Below are positions 52,573 to 62,931 of a DNA stretch of 64,000 nucleotides, in pieces. The stretch's first letter is position 1; the number at the start of each line of letters is the position of its first letter. The position numbers and the translations under genes are program-made. The stretch spans positions 7,240,001 through 7,304,000 of the forward strand of contig NC_083524.1 of assembly GCF_032362555.1 (NCBI RefSeq), in the 5' to 3' direction. The notes under the pieces were generated by a model, which was not told the DNA's origin, did no database searches, and worked only from the letters and a program-made list of their open reading frames with translations. The DNA comes from Amyelois transitella. Taxonomy: Eukaryota; Arthropoda; Insecta; Lepidoptera; Pyralidae.

Positions 52573-55099
52573 ATGAAAATCGATACAGAACGAGTAATCA
52601 TTGAAGTTCATCTGCGGCCCGTTTTGTGGGATAAACGCAATGAATTATACAAAAACAGGGACGCGAGGGAGGCTGCATGGAGAGATATTTTGAAGGAATT
52701 GGCACCTAACTACGAAAATTTGAGCGAAGAGGAAAGAAAAGTGGCGGGTATGTGTTTGGTTCATTATTTTATTTATACAAGCATCATTACTTTATTAATA
52801 TAAGCATAATTATTTAATTCACAAATAACATCAAAAACCTTCTAAAACCTTTTGAGTTTAGTTAATTAATTATATATCGGTGTTGCCAGGAGACTTTTCC
52901 TTCATTGATAAAGTAATCTGCAAATATATCTCTGATATTACTTGCCGACGTATTACTACTTTCAGTCTGCTGCCTGGGTAGTGGTCCCGTAAAACCATTT
53001 GTGACAAATGTATGGCTGACCATGTAGCCATCCCGTTTCCTTATGAAATTGTGAAGTACACATGCCGTCTTGACTATTAATTGTGCTAGATCTAACTTGA
53101 CAGTCATGGATCTGTGAAATATTCTAAATTTATTTGACATAATTCCAAAAGTGCATTCTATGTACCTTCTAGCTCTGGACAGACGGTAATTAAATATTTT
53201 CTTTTTGTAAGGTAAATTATCACGAGCATAAGGCCGCATCACATGTGATGATAAACCAAATGCCTCATCTCCCACTATCACGAACGGCAACTTTGCTCTT
53301 ACACTAGATGGATAAGCTACTTCGGGGCAAATAATAGGCAACTCTTGCGGGTCAGGGATACCCAACGTGTTACTTTCCAGTTTCGTATACAATTGACTCC
53401 TTCTAAAGATGGTTGAATCGGCGTTGCTTCCACTGGTACCGACATTAATATATGTAAAATTATAATCAGCATCACACATTGCGAGGAGCACTACAGAATA
53501 ATATTTCTTATAATTAAAATATAGTGATCCACTGTGCGGCGGCCGAATCACTCTTATATGTTTTCCATCAATAGCACCCAAGCAATTAGGAAAATTTGTA
53601 TATGTGAGAAATCCCTCTGCGATTTCTTTCCATTTGATCCCATTAAGCTGTGGAATACATTCAGACTTTAGTTCAATCCATATTATGTAACAAACTTGTC
53701 TTACTATTTCGCTAATTGTTGCAATTCCAATCATATAGGAATAGTGTAGATCAGTGAATGTATTACCAGTTGCCAAATATCTGAAAACAAAAACAATATA
53801 TTAATAATATGATAACATAATATATTAATAATGCTGACATCAGACATAAGACAGCAGCATTTCCCGATTCAATCCGGTGTTTTTCCAAAAATCCTTAAAT
53901 GAAGTTCTAATTATTTTTGTAAAAAATGAATTATTTCCATTCAGTAAAATTTGCCATCATCAATATTATGGGTACTTTTCCTTCAACTGCGGCCTTATTT
54001 TTCCACTCTGTATAGGTATATATATATTGCTTGATTTATCTAATTCTTCATGAGACAGTGTAAAGTTGACAACATGTGTGAATTAAGGAGGGCCTTTAAT
54101 CGAATGCAGTTAATTTTCCAACTAATATCAGATTTGTACACACGGCCACAGATCAAGCTTCCCAAAACCAGTATAAATAGGACTCATGCGTTGTTTATTA
54201 TCGTAGACGACTCGCCGCCCGGCGAGGCCCTAGCAAGTTCCGTTTATTGGTACTGGTTTTGGGTAACTTGATCTGAAACTGTGTGTACTTTTGCCACTTA
54301 CTTATTATATTTTGTCATTTCAGACAAGAAAATACAACAACGCTGGCGAACAGCAAGGGACACTTACCAGAAAGACAAGATATCTGAAAAAAATCAGCCA
54401 TCCGGCTCTGGGAGTAAGAAGAAGAAGAAATATTCTTACTATGACATTTTGACTTTCTTAGACAGTACAACGGAAACTGTTGGAGAAGAGTCACTCTGCG
54501 AAGAAATGTCTGAACAAAGTAATTTAGAAACACCTAATGAGTCCACGCAACCAGGTACTTCACGTCAAGAAAGTTCTCAACTAACATCAAAACAAAAACA
54601 AGTAAAATCTAAAAAGCAAGCACCATCTGAATTTGAGGCACAGTTATTAGAATGCTTAAAGTCTAATCAACTGGAGCTAGAAAGTGAGGATTTGGCTTTC
54701 TTTCAGTCTCTGCAGCCTTCATTAAAAAGATTCACTAGATATCAAAAACTAATGTTCAGAACAAAAGTGTTAAATATAGTTATGGAAATGGAAAGTCAAA
54801 CACAACCTGCATACTACAGTCCCATACCTACAACAAGTTCTAGTGCTTTTACTGAGCTTGACAGTTTCTCACCGATAAATCAAGATTACCAAACCAATAG
54901 TATAATCCAGGATACTTCGAGTCTTAACGACAATGCTATTAGTTCTGCTGCAGTGAATGACAATGAAACTCTTATTTCGACTGAAAGCGGCTTGTTTAAT
55001 ATCACATCTTATGACGTAATTTATACCCCAGCAACAACATCATCTACAGGCGAAAGAAATGTCAACGCTCAGGATACAAATTTACAAAGAAATGAATGA
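52573..55099 (+). CDS. E5 MADF-domain accessory protein (2 exons, 316 aa)
   Basis: Exons 52573-52747 and 54324-55099 join as G|AC (VAG|DKKIQQRW) to 317 codons. The MADF domain spans about residues 1-90 (RVIIEVHLRPVLWDKRNELY, AAWRDILKEL, KIQQRWRTARDTYQKD). A SKKKKKYSYYD basic stretch and acidic linker follow, then FFQSLQPSLKRF and KLMFRTKVLNIVMEME, the BESS-like end as in E1. The tail is Ser/Thr/Asn-rich. The donor is GTATGT, the acceptor TTTCAG, and AATAAA lies at 55126. The intron holds the transposase exon 2 in antisense and one MITE. Confidence 0.88.
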
Positions 55100-56196
55100 T
55101 GTAAAATTTGATTTTTTAATTTATGAATAAAACTCTTTTTATTAAAATGAGTACGATTAACTTTTTTTCTCCAGTTTCTCTCTAATTGTTTGTTTAGTCA
55201 TATGAGTGCGGTTGTACACACGGCACAGATCAAGTTACTCAAATCCAGTATAAGCGGGACTCCGACGGGTTACCTAAGTATGATAATACGCAAGGCGCGA
55301 GTTCCATTTATGCTGGTTTTGGGTAACTTGATCTGTGGCCATGTGTACTTTATCAGATAAAAAAAAGGATTGTGTATGTAGGTTGAACGTACCAATCCCA
55401 AACCAATTAAGGACTTTTTTTGACTTTAAATTACTGTCATGTGCAAACCTATAACTTTTATCTATATTATAATAAGTAGCGTGTGATGAAAGGTGGGAAT
55501 GATTCCACTTTAATGGTGACATTTTATGAGTGAAATAATCTTATTTTATGAAATTTCAACAATTAATAACCAATGACGCGTTACTTTACGATATTTCAAA
55601 CAAAAAATCATTATTATACCGTTTATTTAGACTGGATAATTACTTAGAACATGTGTTGTATGATGTCTCAATAGTTGACCACGATGGTCAACTACCGAAA
55701 AAAATCATTGATTTGATTTTTGTGTAACATTTTTGCAGTTGACCAGAGTACATGACAAATTTTTTTTTTGCACATGTAAATTTACACATGACAGTAATTT
55801 GAAGTCAAAAAAGTCCTTTACTGGTTTGGGATTGGTACGTTTATCCTACCTGTTCAAATCCCTTTCCACTAAATCATAGCAGGAAATTAAATATTTAAAA
55901 TTTTAAACTTACCTTAATGTAATAGCGAGCCTCTCAATCGGTTGTATTGTAATCCTTCGTAAACTGCTTTTTTGTAGCTTATTCTCAATTTTACACAACA
56001 GTTCATCAAAAGAACGAATGGACATTCGAAAGTAATTTTTAAATTTACGTTCATTATTTTGTAGTTTTCCAAAGTGTGTAACAAACGCCCCAGCAAGAAG
56101 CCTATTTTCAAGAAAGGGATCAACATGTACTCTTGTCTTCTTGTTTCGTCGTTTGTAAAGTATGTAAGCGACAGATATTCTTCTGACATTGATCAT
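52862..56196 (-). CDS. E5 HARBI1-type DDE transposase (2 exons, 400 aa)
   Basis: Exon 1 (56196-55913, ATG MINVRRISVAYILYKRR) and exon 2 (53780-52862) join as AG|A (TLR|YLATGNTFTD). Exon 1 has KFKNYFRMSIRSFDELL. Exon 2 holds GAIDGKHIRVIRP, TSGSNADSTIFRRS, VGDEAFGLSSHVM and RRYIECTFGIMSNKFR, then CVLHNFIRKRDG. All catalytic and helical blocks are present and no stop occurs. It is close to E1 and E6 ('SDSTIF' subgroup). The 2.1-kb intron contains MADF exon 2 and the foldback elements. With matched ends this is the best candidate for an active autonomous Harbinger in the window. Confidence 0.92.
54136..54288. mobile_element. MITE family M, copy 1
   Basis: Inverted ends GTACACACGGCCACAGATCA and GTACACACAGTTTCAGATCA pair over about 42 bp with some mismatch, both continuing into CCCAAAACCAGTA. 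It is 153 bp with no ORF, inside the E5 MADF intron just before the acceptor. Confidence 0.8.
55214..55348. mobile_element. MITE family M, copy 2
   Basis: Ends GTACACACGGCACAGATCAA and GTACACATGGCCACAGATCA are inverse and match copy 1. The centres differ. It lies in the transposase intron downstream of the MADF stop. Confidence 0.8.
55378..55849. mobile_element. Foldback MITE with about 65-bp arms
   Basis: GTAGGTTGAACGTACCAATC (55378) and, in inverse from 55849, GTAGGATAAACGTACCAATC start arms that pair through CAAATTACTGTCATGTG-like ends at about 55446 and 55787. The 340-bp centre is AT-rich without an ORF. It lies within the E5 transposase intron. Confidence 0.75.
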
Positions 56197-56274
56197 TTTT
56201 GAACACGTCTATACCGTTACGCAGCCCGTAGAAAACTGAAACTCATGCTGCGTATGATCCGCAGCGTGAAATTT

Positions 56275-56332
56275 TACGCATGCGGTCCAATCCCGCGTGC
56301 GTGAGCAAATCCGCGTGACACTAAAAGCGCCC
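56275..56332 (-). repeat. E5 right terminal inverted repeat
   Basis: Inverse of 52332-52389 and followed by target TAA. Confidence 0.93.
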
Positions 56333-56466
56333 TAAAGGAATGGATTATCCCACGCACGGTAAACATCTACATACACACACAGTTACTTCACATTACAAAC
56401 ATCATTCCTTAATATTTTGTAATATTAATATTTATTTATAATTAATTACATTTAATTTTTTTTTCA

Positions 56467-57756
56467 GATGAGTGTTTCAACCTTTTTGTGTCACTCTTGT
56501 TGGATGAGAGCATCAAGAGCTTCCCGCCATTTCCATTCGGGCCCCTCTACATCTGCTGCTTCTTCAGTGCCCGTTAACTAACCAGGTTCCGGAGGCTCTC
56601 TGAATATTCAAGACTCTCCATTCATTCATCATCATTCGAGCCTCTCAACTTCTACCGGATCTTTAATCCCGGATAATGAAGTAATTTCCCAAAGATCTCT
56701 CGAAGTACAAGACCCTTCGGTGGAAGAAGCGAGAAGGCCTCATGTCAATACAATTGTTTTACCTGATTATTTTAGACCAGTGGAAACACAAAATAGATGT
56801 TTTGTTGAAGGATGTTGCGGAAAAGAAAGAAACCGAGTGACTCCTTCCATGCGAAGGCAATTATTAAAAATGTACAATTATTATGTGCCCCCAAATAACA
56901 GATTATGTGACTATCACTTGACTTGCACATCATGGGACTTCCTTAATGATATATCAATGAATATCATTAATGTATTCAATGCAGAACTTTAAAAGACGCT
57001 GAAGTCAATTTCCTTGAGTTTAAAAGTATGGAAGACCATAATGTTTTATCACTGGATTGGATTTACGAAAGCTCAATTTCAACAGATTTTAAACGAAGTA
57101 CCACAATTTCCTACCTACTGCTTTAGCTGCCTATTTAATGAAATTAAGGACAAGGGATTCTGATGATAGGTTGTCAACACTACTTAAAATCCCACAGTCA
57201 ACTTTAAATAAGTATTTGTTAAAGGCAAAACGCCTAATGTATGATTATTTTGTACCCCATAATTTGGGTTTCAATCATATCAATAGGCAGCAAATACAGG
57301 ATAGAAATCTAATTATACCTAATGGATTGTTTGGTTACCATAACGGCGAAATAAAACCAATAGTTATTTTAGATGGCACTTATGTCTATGTTCAAAAGAG
57401 CTCTAATAGTACCAAAAAAACTTATAGTCTCCATAAATATAATAATTTAGTTAAACCATTACTAATTGTTACATCGGATGGATACATACTTGATGTGTTA
57501 GGCCCTTATCCAGCAAACACATCTGATGCGGAAATTATAAAAAAAGAGTTTACAGAGGACTCGGTTCTAAGACAATATTTCCGACCTGGAGATGCGTTTG
57601 TACTGGATAGGGGCTTCCGTGATGCCTTGCCCTTACTAAATGATTGTGGATATAGGATATATGTACCCAGTAATTTACAGCAGGGTGAATCGCAACTATC
57701 AACCATAGAAGCAAATAAGTCAAGAGCAGTAACTATAGTAAGATAGGGTACTTGCA
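56467..57756 (+). pseudogene. Harbinger-superfamily (ISL2EU-like) transposase with Cys-rich N-terminus, decayed
   Basis: After 'tttttttcag' at 56467, LCHSCWMRASRAS is followed by a stop. The frame 56720-56992 has RCFVEGCCGKERNRV and NNRLCDYHLTCTSWDFL, a Cys/His-rich block. With a frameshift near 57050 comes WIGFTKAQFQQILNEVPQF, then the open frame 57138-57746: MKLRTRDSDDRLSTLL, VILDGTYVYVQKS (first Asp), YSLHKYNNLVKPLLIVTSDG, FVLDRGFRDALPLLND (second Asp). It stops at TAG after AVTIVR, where relatives have RWVVEA, so the catalytic Glu and SWIM tail are lost. Closely related to 41649-44681. Confidence 0.72.
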
Positions 57757-58149
57757 AACTTACTTAGGATAGTTGCAAAAGGGCTAAAATGTCGCAATAG
57801 GTATCTACATACTCTGCGTTGTAAAAGCAGGTAGGTACATAACCTTGAAGCATTTAGGGCTCCCGCACACGGGCCACCGGCCACAACCACAAAACGCCGC
57901 CACTGGCATATTTCCTGTAATTTTCATACATTTCATATGGACTCGCCGCACACGGTTGGCGTCGGTGGCGGCCACACGCTACAAATCGTCGCAGCCTGCA
58001 TCTTGTGGCTCGCACCGGCCACTAAACGCCGACACAAAAAGCCGCCACACGCCACTCGCGCGATACCGCGCCCCTCTCTCCCTTGCCTCAGTTAACCTGT
58101 GTACGTCGACGGTAACGCACGCACATAGTCTGTAGTTCAGTAGATAAAT

Positions 58150-60060
58150 ATGGATATAGAATTATTTATATCAGAGATACAATCCCGTCCTGCGATTTGG
58201 AATTCAAAAAGTGATAGTTATAGTAATAGAGGAGAAAAAGTGAAGGCCTGGGAAGAAATCTGCGAATTGTTTGTAGGAGATTTTTCAAATAAAACTGCTA
58301 AAGAAAAGAACATTGAAGGTAAGTTTAATAAAATAATATAAAACCAAATATTTATATTCCATTTTCTTGCCACGGTATTGCTCCTTCATTCATAAAATAA
58401 TCTTTTAACGTATCTCTTGCCGTAGACGCTCGTGTTACTGGCCAGCCTGTATTTTGTATATTTTCGAGTCCCACTATTTTCAAAGTGTGCCGAAAATTGA
58501 AGCCATCCCTTTTGCGAATAAAGTTGTGCAAAATGCAACAAGCTTTCACAATGTCTTCTGAGAAATGAACAGAAGTGTTTAATGGGCGATGTAATATTCT
58601 CCATTTGTTTGCTAGTACGCCGAAGGTACACTCAATGCAACGTCTGGCACGGCTTAACCTATAATTGAAAACTTTTTTGTCTAAGTCCAAATATTTTCCA
58701 GCATATGGCCTCATCATATTTTCACTGAGGCCTAATGCTTCATCACCAACAAATGTATAGTTCAGTGGTTGTCGATTACCGACCTGTCGTGGTGAGGGGA
58801 TATTTAATGTCTTTCTGTGTATTTTATTACACAGTTCACTTTCTCTAAATATTGTAGAATCGGATGCTTTACCGTATGCCCCAACATCCACGAACGTAAA
58901 AAGTAAATTCGAGTCGCAAGTTGCAAGAAGTACTATTGAAAAAAAATTTTTATAGTTAAAGTACAGGGAGCCGGTTTCGAATGGATGAATAATTCTTATA
59001 TGTTTCCCATCTATGGCGCCTAAACAATTAGGCAAATTAGTATTTTGAAGAAATCCGCTGGCAATTTCTTTCCACATGTCTTGGGTCGGTTCTGGAATAC
59101 AAACGGCTTTTAAATAGTTCCAAATTAGTTGACATGTTTCTTGTACTATTTTCCTTGCTGTAGAGGCTCCACGGTGGTAAGAGAGTTCAAAATCCTCAAA
59201 CGAGCATCCAGTTCCTAGATACCTGAAACAATTTTTTTTTTAATAAATTAAATAAATTAATATTATATTGTTTTTTTGTTACAGTAACTAAATTACAGAG
59301 GAAATGGAAGAGTCTTCGTGACAGTTTTAATAGAGGAAATTCAAAAAACAAGAACGTTGCGAGTGGTTCGGCAGCAACAAGCAGTAAACAGTACATTTAT
59401 TTCAATCATCTATCGTTCTTGAATTCCTTAAAAGAAGTGAGACCGCCTACCGATGTTACTAATGCAACTAATGATGCGGAAACATCTCGCCCGAAAATAA
59501 ACAGAAACATTAATATAAAAAGGGCCGAAAAAACAGAAAATGAAATTCTCAGAACACTTTCGGAAAATTTAAAACGTAAACATGATCAAAGCGACCAAAA
59601 TGACCCCGATAAGCAATTTCTGATGTCGCTGCTTCCACATGTAAAAAAAATTGACGAAAATTGTAAACTTGATTTTCAATCAGAAATATTACAGTTAATT
59701 AGAAAGTACACGCATAATCAAAATTATGAAACCTATTCGGCACAATATTATGGTTATTCTTCAGGAAATGCCAACATACACTCGACACAAAAAGCTTCTA
59801 CATCTGCCCAGCCTTCTCCACTTCATTCACATTATTCCGACAAGTCTATGCTTGACATGTCATACTCTACACAAAACGCTTCAACATCTATCCCGTCTTC
59901 ACCTATAATTCAGCCAGAGTCATACTCTACACAAAACGCTTCTACATCTATCGCGTCTTCACCTATAATTCAGCCTTCTCCAACTCATTCATATTATTCT
60001 GATCAGTCTATGGACAACAGTTCTGTTATCGAAGACATGTTCCGTGATGATGACGAGTGA
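58150..60060 (+). CDS. E6 MADF-domain accessory protein (2 exons, 314 aa)
   Basis: Exons 58150-58318 and 59285-60060 join as G|TA (IEG-type junction to VTKLQRKWKSLRDSF) in 315 codons. The MADF region has LFISEIQSRPAIWNSKSD and VKAWEEICELF. A middle acidic/basic linker is followed by FLMSLLPHVKKIDENCKLD and QSEILQLIRKY, the BESS-like part. The tail contains repeated YSTQNASTSI.SSPIIQP units (about 59860-59975), an internal coding repeat. Donor GTAAGT, acceptor GTTACAG, AATAAA at about 60071. The frame is intact though the element is truncated. Confidence 0.86.
58352..59222 (-). CDS. E6 HARBI1-type transposase, catalytic exon only
   Basis: The exon begins after TGTTTCAG (reverse strand) with YLGTGCSFEDFELSYHRGA and is open to the stop at 58352. 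It holds GAIDGKHIRIIHP, VGAYGKASDSTIFRES, VGDEALGLSENMM and RRCIECTFGVLANKWRI, then CCILHNFIRKRDG. The upstream exon is missing with the right end of E6, so no start codon of the full protein remains (the first internal ATG is at 59077). It lies within the MADF intron, 33 bp after MADF exon 1. Confidence 0.85.
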
Positions 60061-60215
60061 TACCAAATTATAATAAAGACACAATTACTAAATACAAATA
60101 CCCACGTGTTTTATTTGTTAACTAGCTATTCTCTAGTAGAAAAAACAATGCATAGTGAATATAAATAAAGTATAGATTATTTTATCATAGTGTTCTGTGG
60201 AGTTTTATGCTAGAC
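60061..60215. other. MADF 3' UTR and E6/LINE junction
   Basis: AATAAA near 60071 and 60161. The junction to the next repeat is near 60210. Confidence 0.45.
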
Positions 60216-60893
60216 TAGCTTTCCCCCGCGACTCCGTCCGCGCGGATGTCGGTCTTCGCGTGGATGGTTTATTTCTTCATTTTGAGTAACTCTGACAATG
60301 ACATCTTATAAATATCTATTGGACCCAATTACGGCTAGGCCTATAATAATTAAGGTGATCCCTCTATTGAGCTACTGCTGTTGAGTTCGCGTTTTGTAGT
60401 AAGTAGTCCGGTCAATTTAGACCAAAAAATAAAAATGAAGCTACATTAATTCCCGTCAAGCTGAAAATGAGTATAATTGTTTAAAACACATTCAAAAGCA
60501 TCATTTCAAAATTGCCCATGATTCCGGTTTAAGGAAAAAAATTACCCAAGGTCAAAGGTAAAAAATGGGGTTTTCACGATTTTCTTCAAAACGGTAAGTT
60601 TTATCGGAAAATTGCCTCAGACATAGATTGTAGATCATAAAGTTATCTATAAAATGGAATCAATATTTTTTTTCAATAAAGCTACCGTTTCTGAGATATA
60701 ACGATGCAAAAAGTTGCAAGCGTCATAATCGTCTCGTATATACTCTGTATAGCAGTAATATAAGTAAAAATATTGTTCTGTCGGTAATTTTAAACCCAGT
60801 CCCTTCATTTATACTGTAGTGAAACCTTGAGACAACATCTGTCTCTCTGTTTAATTGTGTACGTGGCTAGGGTCGTATACCTGCTTTATCTAA

Positions 60894-61517
60894 GAATGCT
60901 CAACACATGAAATATCGTTAGTCTTTAATAATAGTAGTCCTTGCGGGGATACCGTTGACGGCTATGGACACCACGGCCTCTCATGCCCTAGGAGTGCCGG
61001 CCGTTTAGGGCGCCATGCCGCCCTAAATAATATAATCCTCCGTGCTCTTGCCTCCATCCATGTTCCAGCCATTCTAGAACTAAACGGTCTGGCTCGGGAT
61101 GATGCCAAGAGACCGGATGGTATGACTTTGGTACCCTGGAGATTGGGGCGGCCTTTGGTGTGGGATGCTACTTGTGTCGACACACTTGCGCCGTCTCATC
61201 TTCAGGTTACTAAATCTAAGGCCGGTTCTGCTTCATATGAGGCAAAAAACCTCAAAAGGCGCAAATATGTAGGTATCGGTAATACCTATACTTTTGAACC
61301 TTTTGGGGTAGAAACTCTGGGACCGGGGGGCCTATCTGCCCATCAGCTTTTCCGACAATTGTCGAAAAAGCTGACTGAGGTATCTCTTGACCGGAGGGCT
61401 GGAAATTATGTGGCTCAGAGAATCAGCATTGCCATTCAAATTGGCAATGCTGCCAGCCTTTTGGGCACACTCCCGCATGTTGATGCTATGCAAGGGACTG
61501 TACAATTTATAAATTAA
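60894..61517 (+). pseudogene. C-terminal domain of a LINE polyprotein (copy L1)
   Basis: From just after a TAA at about 60891 the frame reads STHEISLVFNN, then [19 protein letters not shown] and [32 protein letters not shown] and RRAGNYVAQRISIAIQIGN, ending TVQFIN. The CxCG...HGLSC cysteine cluster followed by RH...LN.I and RPDG.TLVPW is a C-terminal domain found after the reverse transcriptase of some animal LINEs. The first Cys is Ser here (SSPCG where L2 has SCPCG). No reverse transcriptase is present. It is a 5'-truncated 3' end. Confidence 0.6.
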
Positions 61518-61565
61518 ATTTTAGTTTGTAGTCAGATGACTACAAACTAAAATTTAATTTATAAA
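61506..61565. repeat. Perfect palindrome, 29-bp arms and 2-nt loop
   Basis: 61506-61534 is the exact inverse of 61537-61565, with GA between. The stop codon of the L1 frame (61515-61517) lies in the left arm. The right arm probably arose as a snap-back copy of the left. Confidence 0.92.
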
Positions 61566-61639
61566 AAAAGATTTTTTTCTTTCTTTTTATAAGTAGTTTT
61601 AGTTTTAATTTGATTTAATTGTAATCTCTATTATTGTGT

Positions 61640-61900
61640 GTATGGTGTGCCGTGTGGTTCCCGGCACCATTACAAAAAAGAATAGGACCACTCCATCTCT
61701 TTCCCACGGATGTCGTAAAAGGCGACTATGGGATAGGCTTATAAACTTGGGATTCCTCTTTTAGGCGATGGGCTAGCAACCTGTCACTATTTGAATCTCA
61801 ATTCCATCACAAAGCCAAACAGCTGAGCGTGGCCTATCAGTCTTTTCAAGACTGTTGGCTCTATCTACCCCGCTAGGGATATAGACGTGATCATATGCAT
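61640..61900 (+). mobile_element. Retroposon family R, copy 4
   Basis: GTGCCGTGTGGTTCCCGGCA (61648) through GACGTGATCATATGCATC matches copy 1 with few changes. The usual tatg tail is almost absent. It lies between L1 and its inverted companion. Confidence 0.85.
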
Positions 61901-61979
61901 CTATTATTGTCCTAAGATGATTTTCTACACTTAGGGTTATTCAAATTTACCTCAGAGGTGGCGTGAAACATGTGCATAT

Positions 61980-62310
61980 TATGACGCTTGCAACTATTTG
62001 CATCGTTATATCTCAGAAACGGTAGCTTTATTGAAAAAAAATATTGATACCTTTTTTATAGATAACTTTATGATCTACAATTTATGTCTGAGGTAATTTT
62101 CCGATTTGAAAAACTTACCGTTTTGAAGAAAATCGCGAAACACCCATTTTTTACCTTTGGCCTTGGGTAATTTATTCTTAAACCGGAATCATGGGAATTT
62201 TGAAATAATGCTTTTGATTGTGTTTTAAACAATTATACTCATTTTCAGCTTAATGGGAATTAATGTAGCTTCGAATGTCTAGATTGACCGGACTAAAGTA
62301 TTTTTTCATA
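61980..62310 (-). repeat. Inverted copy of the 60404-60740 block
   Basis: In reverse it follows GGTCAATCTAGACATT, CATCGAAGCTACATTAATTC-like and GCTACCGTTTCTGAGATATA landmarks in the same order as 60404-60740 and 63001-63335. With 60404-60740 it forms a 1.25-kb-spaced inverted pair. Confidence 0.8.
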
Positions 62311-62931
62311 GTAATTAGTAGCGGCCCGCGTGTGCCGCAAACGGTTCAAGCTAAATCCGACTTTCGGCGCTACATGTTACGGCGCTGAATCCACTGCGGG
62401 TAACGTAACGTGTGTTCGCGGTTCTACAGAACAACGTCTAAGTTAAGATTTTTTTTTCTTCGTATTTTTCCAGGATAAAAAGTATCCTATTTTATGCCCA
62501 GGATAATAAGGTATAATTATACCAAGTTTCATCAAAATCGAACCGTTAGTTTTCACGTGATGCCTGAACATACAGACAGACAGACAAAAATTTTTTTAAT
62601 CACATATTTGTGTTTGGTATCGATCCAGTAACATCCCCTGCTATTTATTTTTTCAATATTTTCAATGTACAGAATTGACCCTTCTACAGATTTATTATAT
62701 GTATAGATAGATTGGTCTTTACTGCACAAACATACAACATAAAAACATTGTAAAGCACAATTGGCAGATTTAATACTTACAGAATTATCTACTACCATAA
62801 GATTCATACAGACCAGCATAAAAGAACATAGAGTCTTTATTTAATTACCTATATATATATACCTATAACTTAGAAACTCAGGCTTGTAGTTAATAACATG
62901 AATTACTCATTGTATTAATATTATAAAACTA
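62311..62931 (-). repeat. Dispersed-repeat remnants, including the start of the 549-bp unit
   Basis: The reverse of 62590-62710 reads CTATACATATAATAAATCTG, TGTACATTGAAAATATTG and AATAGCAGGGGATGTTA, similar to the first 90 bp of the unit at 35460. AAGTTTCATCAAAATCGAAC at 62523 resembles repeat sequence common to such elements. No gene. Confidence 0.5.

Larger units (their letters stand above)
52332..56332. mobile_element. Harbinger element E5, complete
   Basis: 58-bp terminal inverted repeats (52332-52389 and 56275-56332), with one mismatch, begin GGGCGCTTTTAGTGTCACGC. TAA is duplicated at 52329-52331 and 56333-56335. Both genes are open. Three small foldback elements sit in its introns or spacers (54136, 55214, 55378), so the element has itself been a target. 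GC-rich subterminal DNA at 52430-52510 carries GCATGCG palindromes. Confidence 0.94.
57857..60210. mobile_element. Harbinger element E6, right end lost
   Basis: After TTA (57854-57856) the left end reads GGGCTCCCGCACACGGGCCA, and CGCCGCCAC/GTGGCGGC words fill 57880-58060 as subterminal repeats. MADF is complete and the transposase catalytic exon is complete, but the transposase first exon and the right terminal repeat are replaced at about 60210 by a LINE-like repeat. It is therefore non-autonomous as it stands. Confidence 0.8.
60216..61639 (+). mobile_element. LINE-derived repeat, copy L1
   Basis: It begins CTAGCTTTCCCCCGCGACTC and shares order and near-identity with copy L2 (62932-63893): the GGTCAATTTAGACCAAAAAA block, GTGTACGTGGCTAGGGTCGT and the coding end. 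It has about 100 bp at 60290-60400 lacking in L2. It contains the 3' coding piece 60894-61517 and ends in AT-rich sequence with a hairpin. Confidence 0.7.

Noticed and set aside
57845..58135. 96-aa ORF at the E6 left end
   Set aside because: It is subterminal repeat DNA read as protein and has no family features.
61122..61517. Independent host gene starting at ATG 61122
   Set aside because: The frame is open and conserved upstream of this ATG and is duplicated in L2 with LINE flanks.
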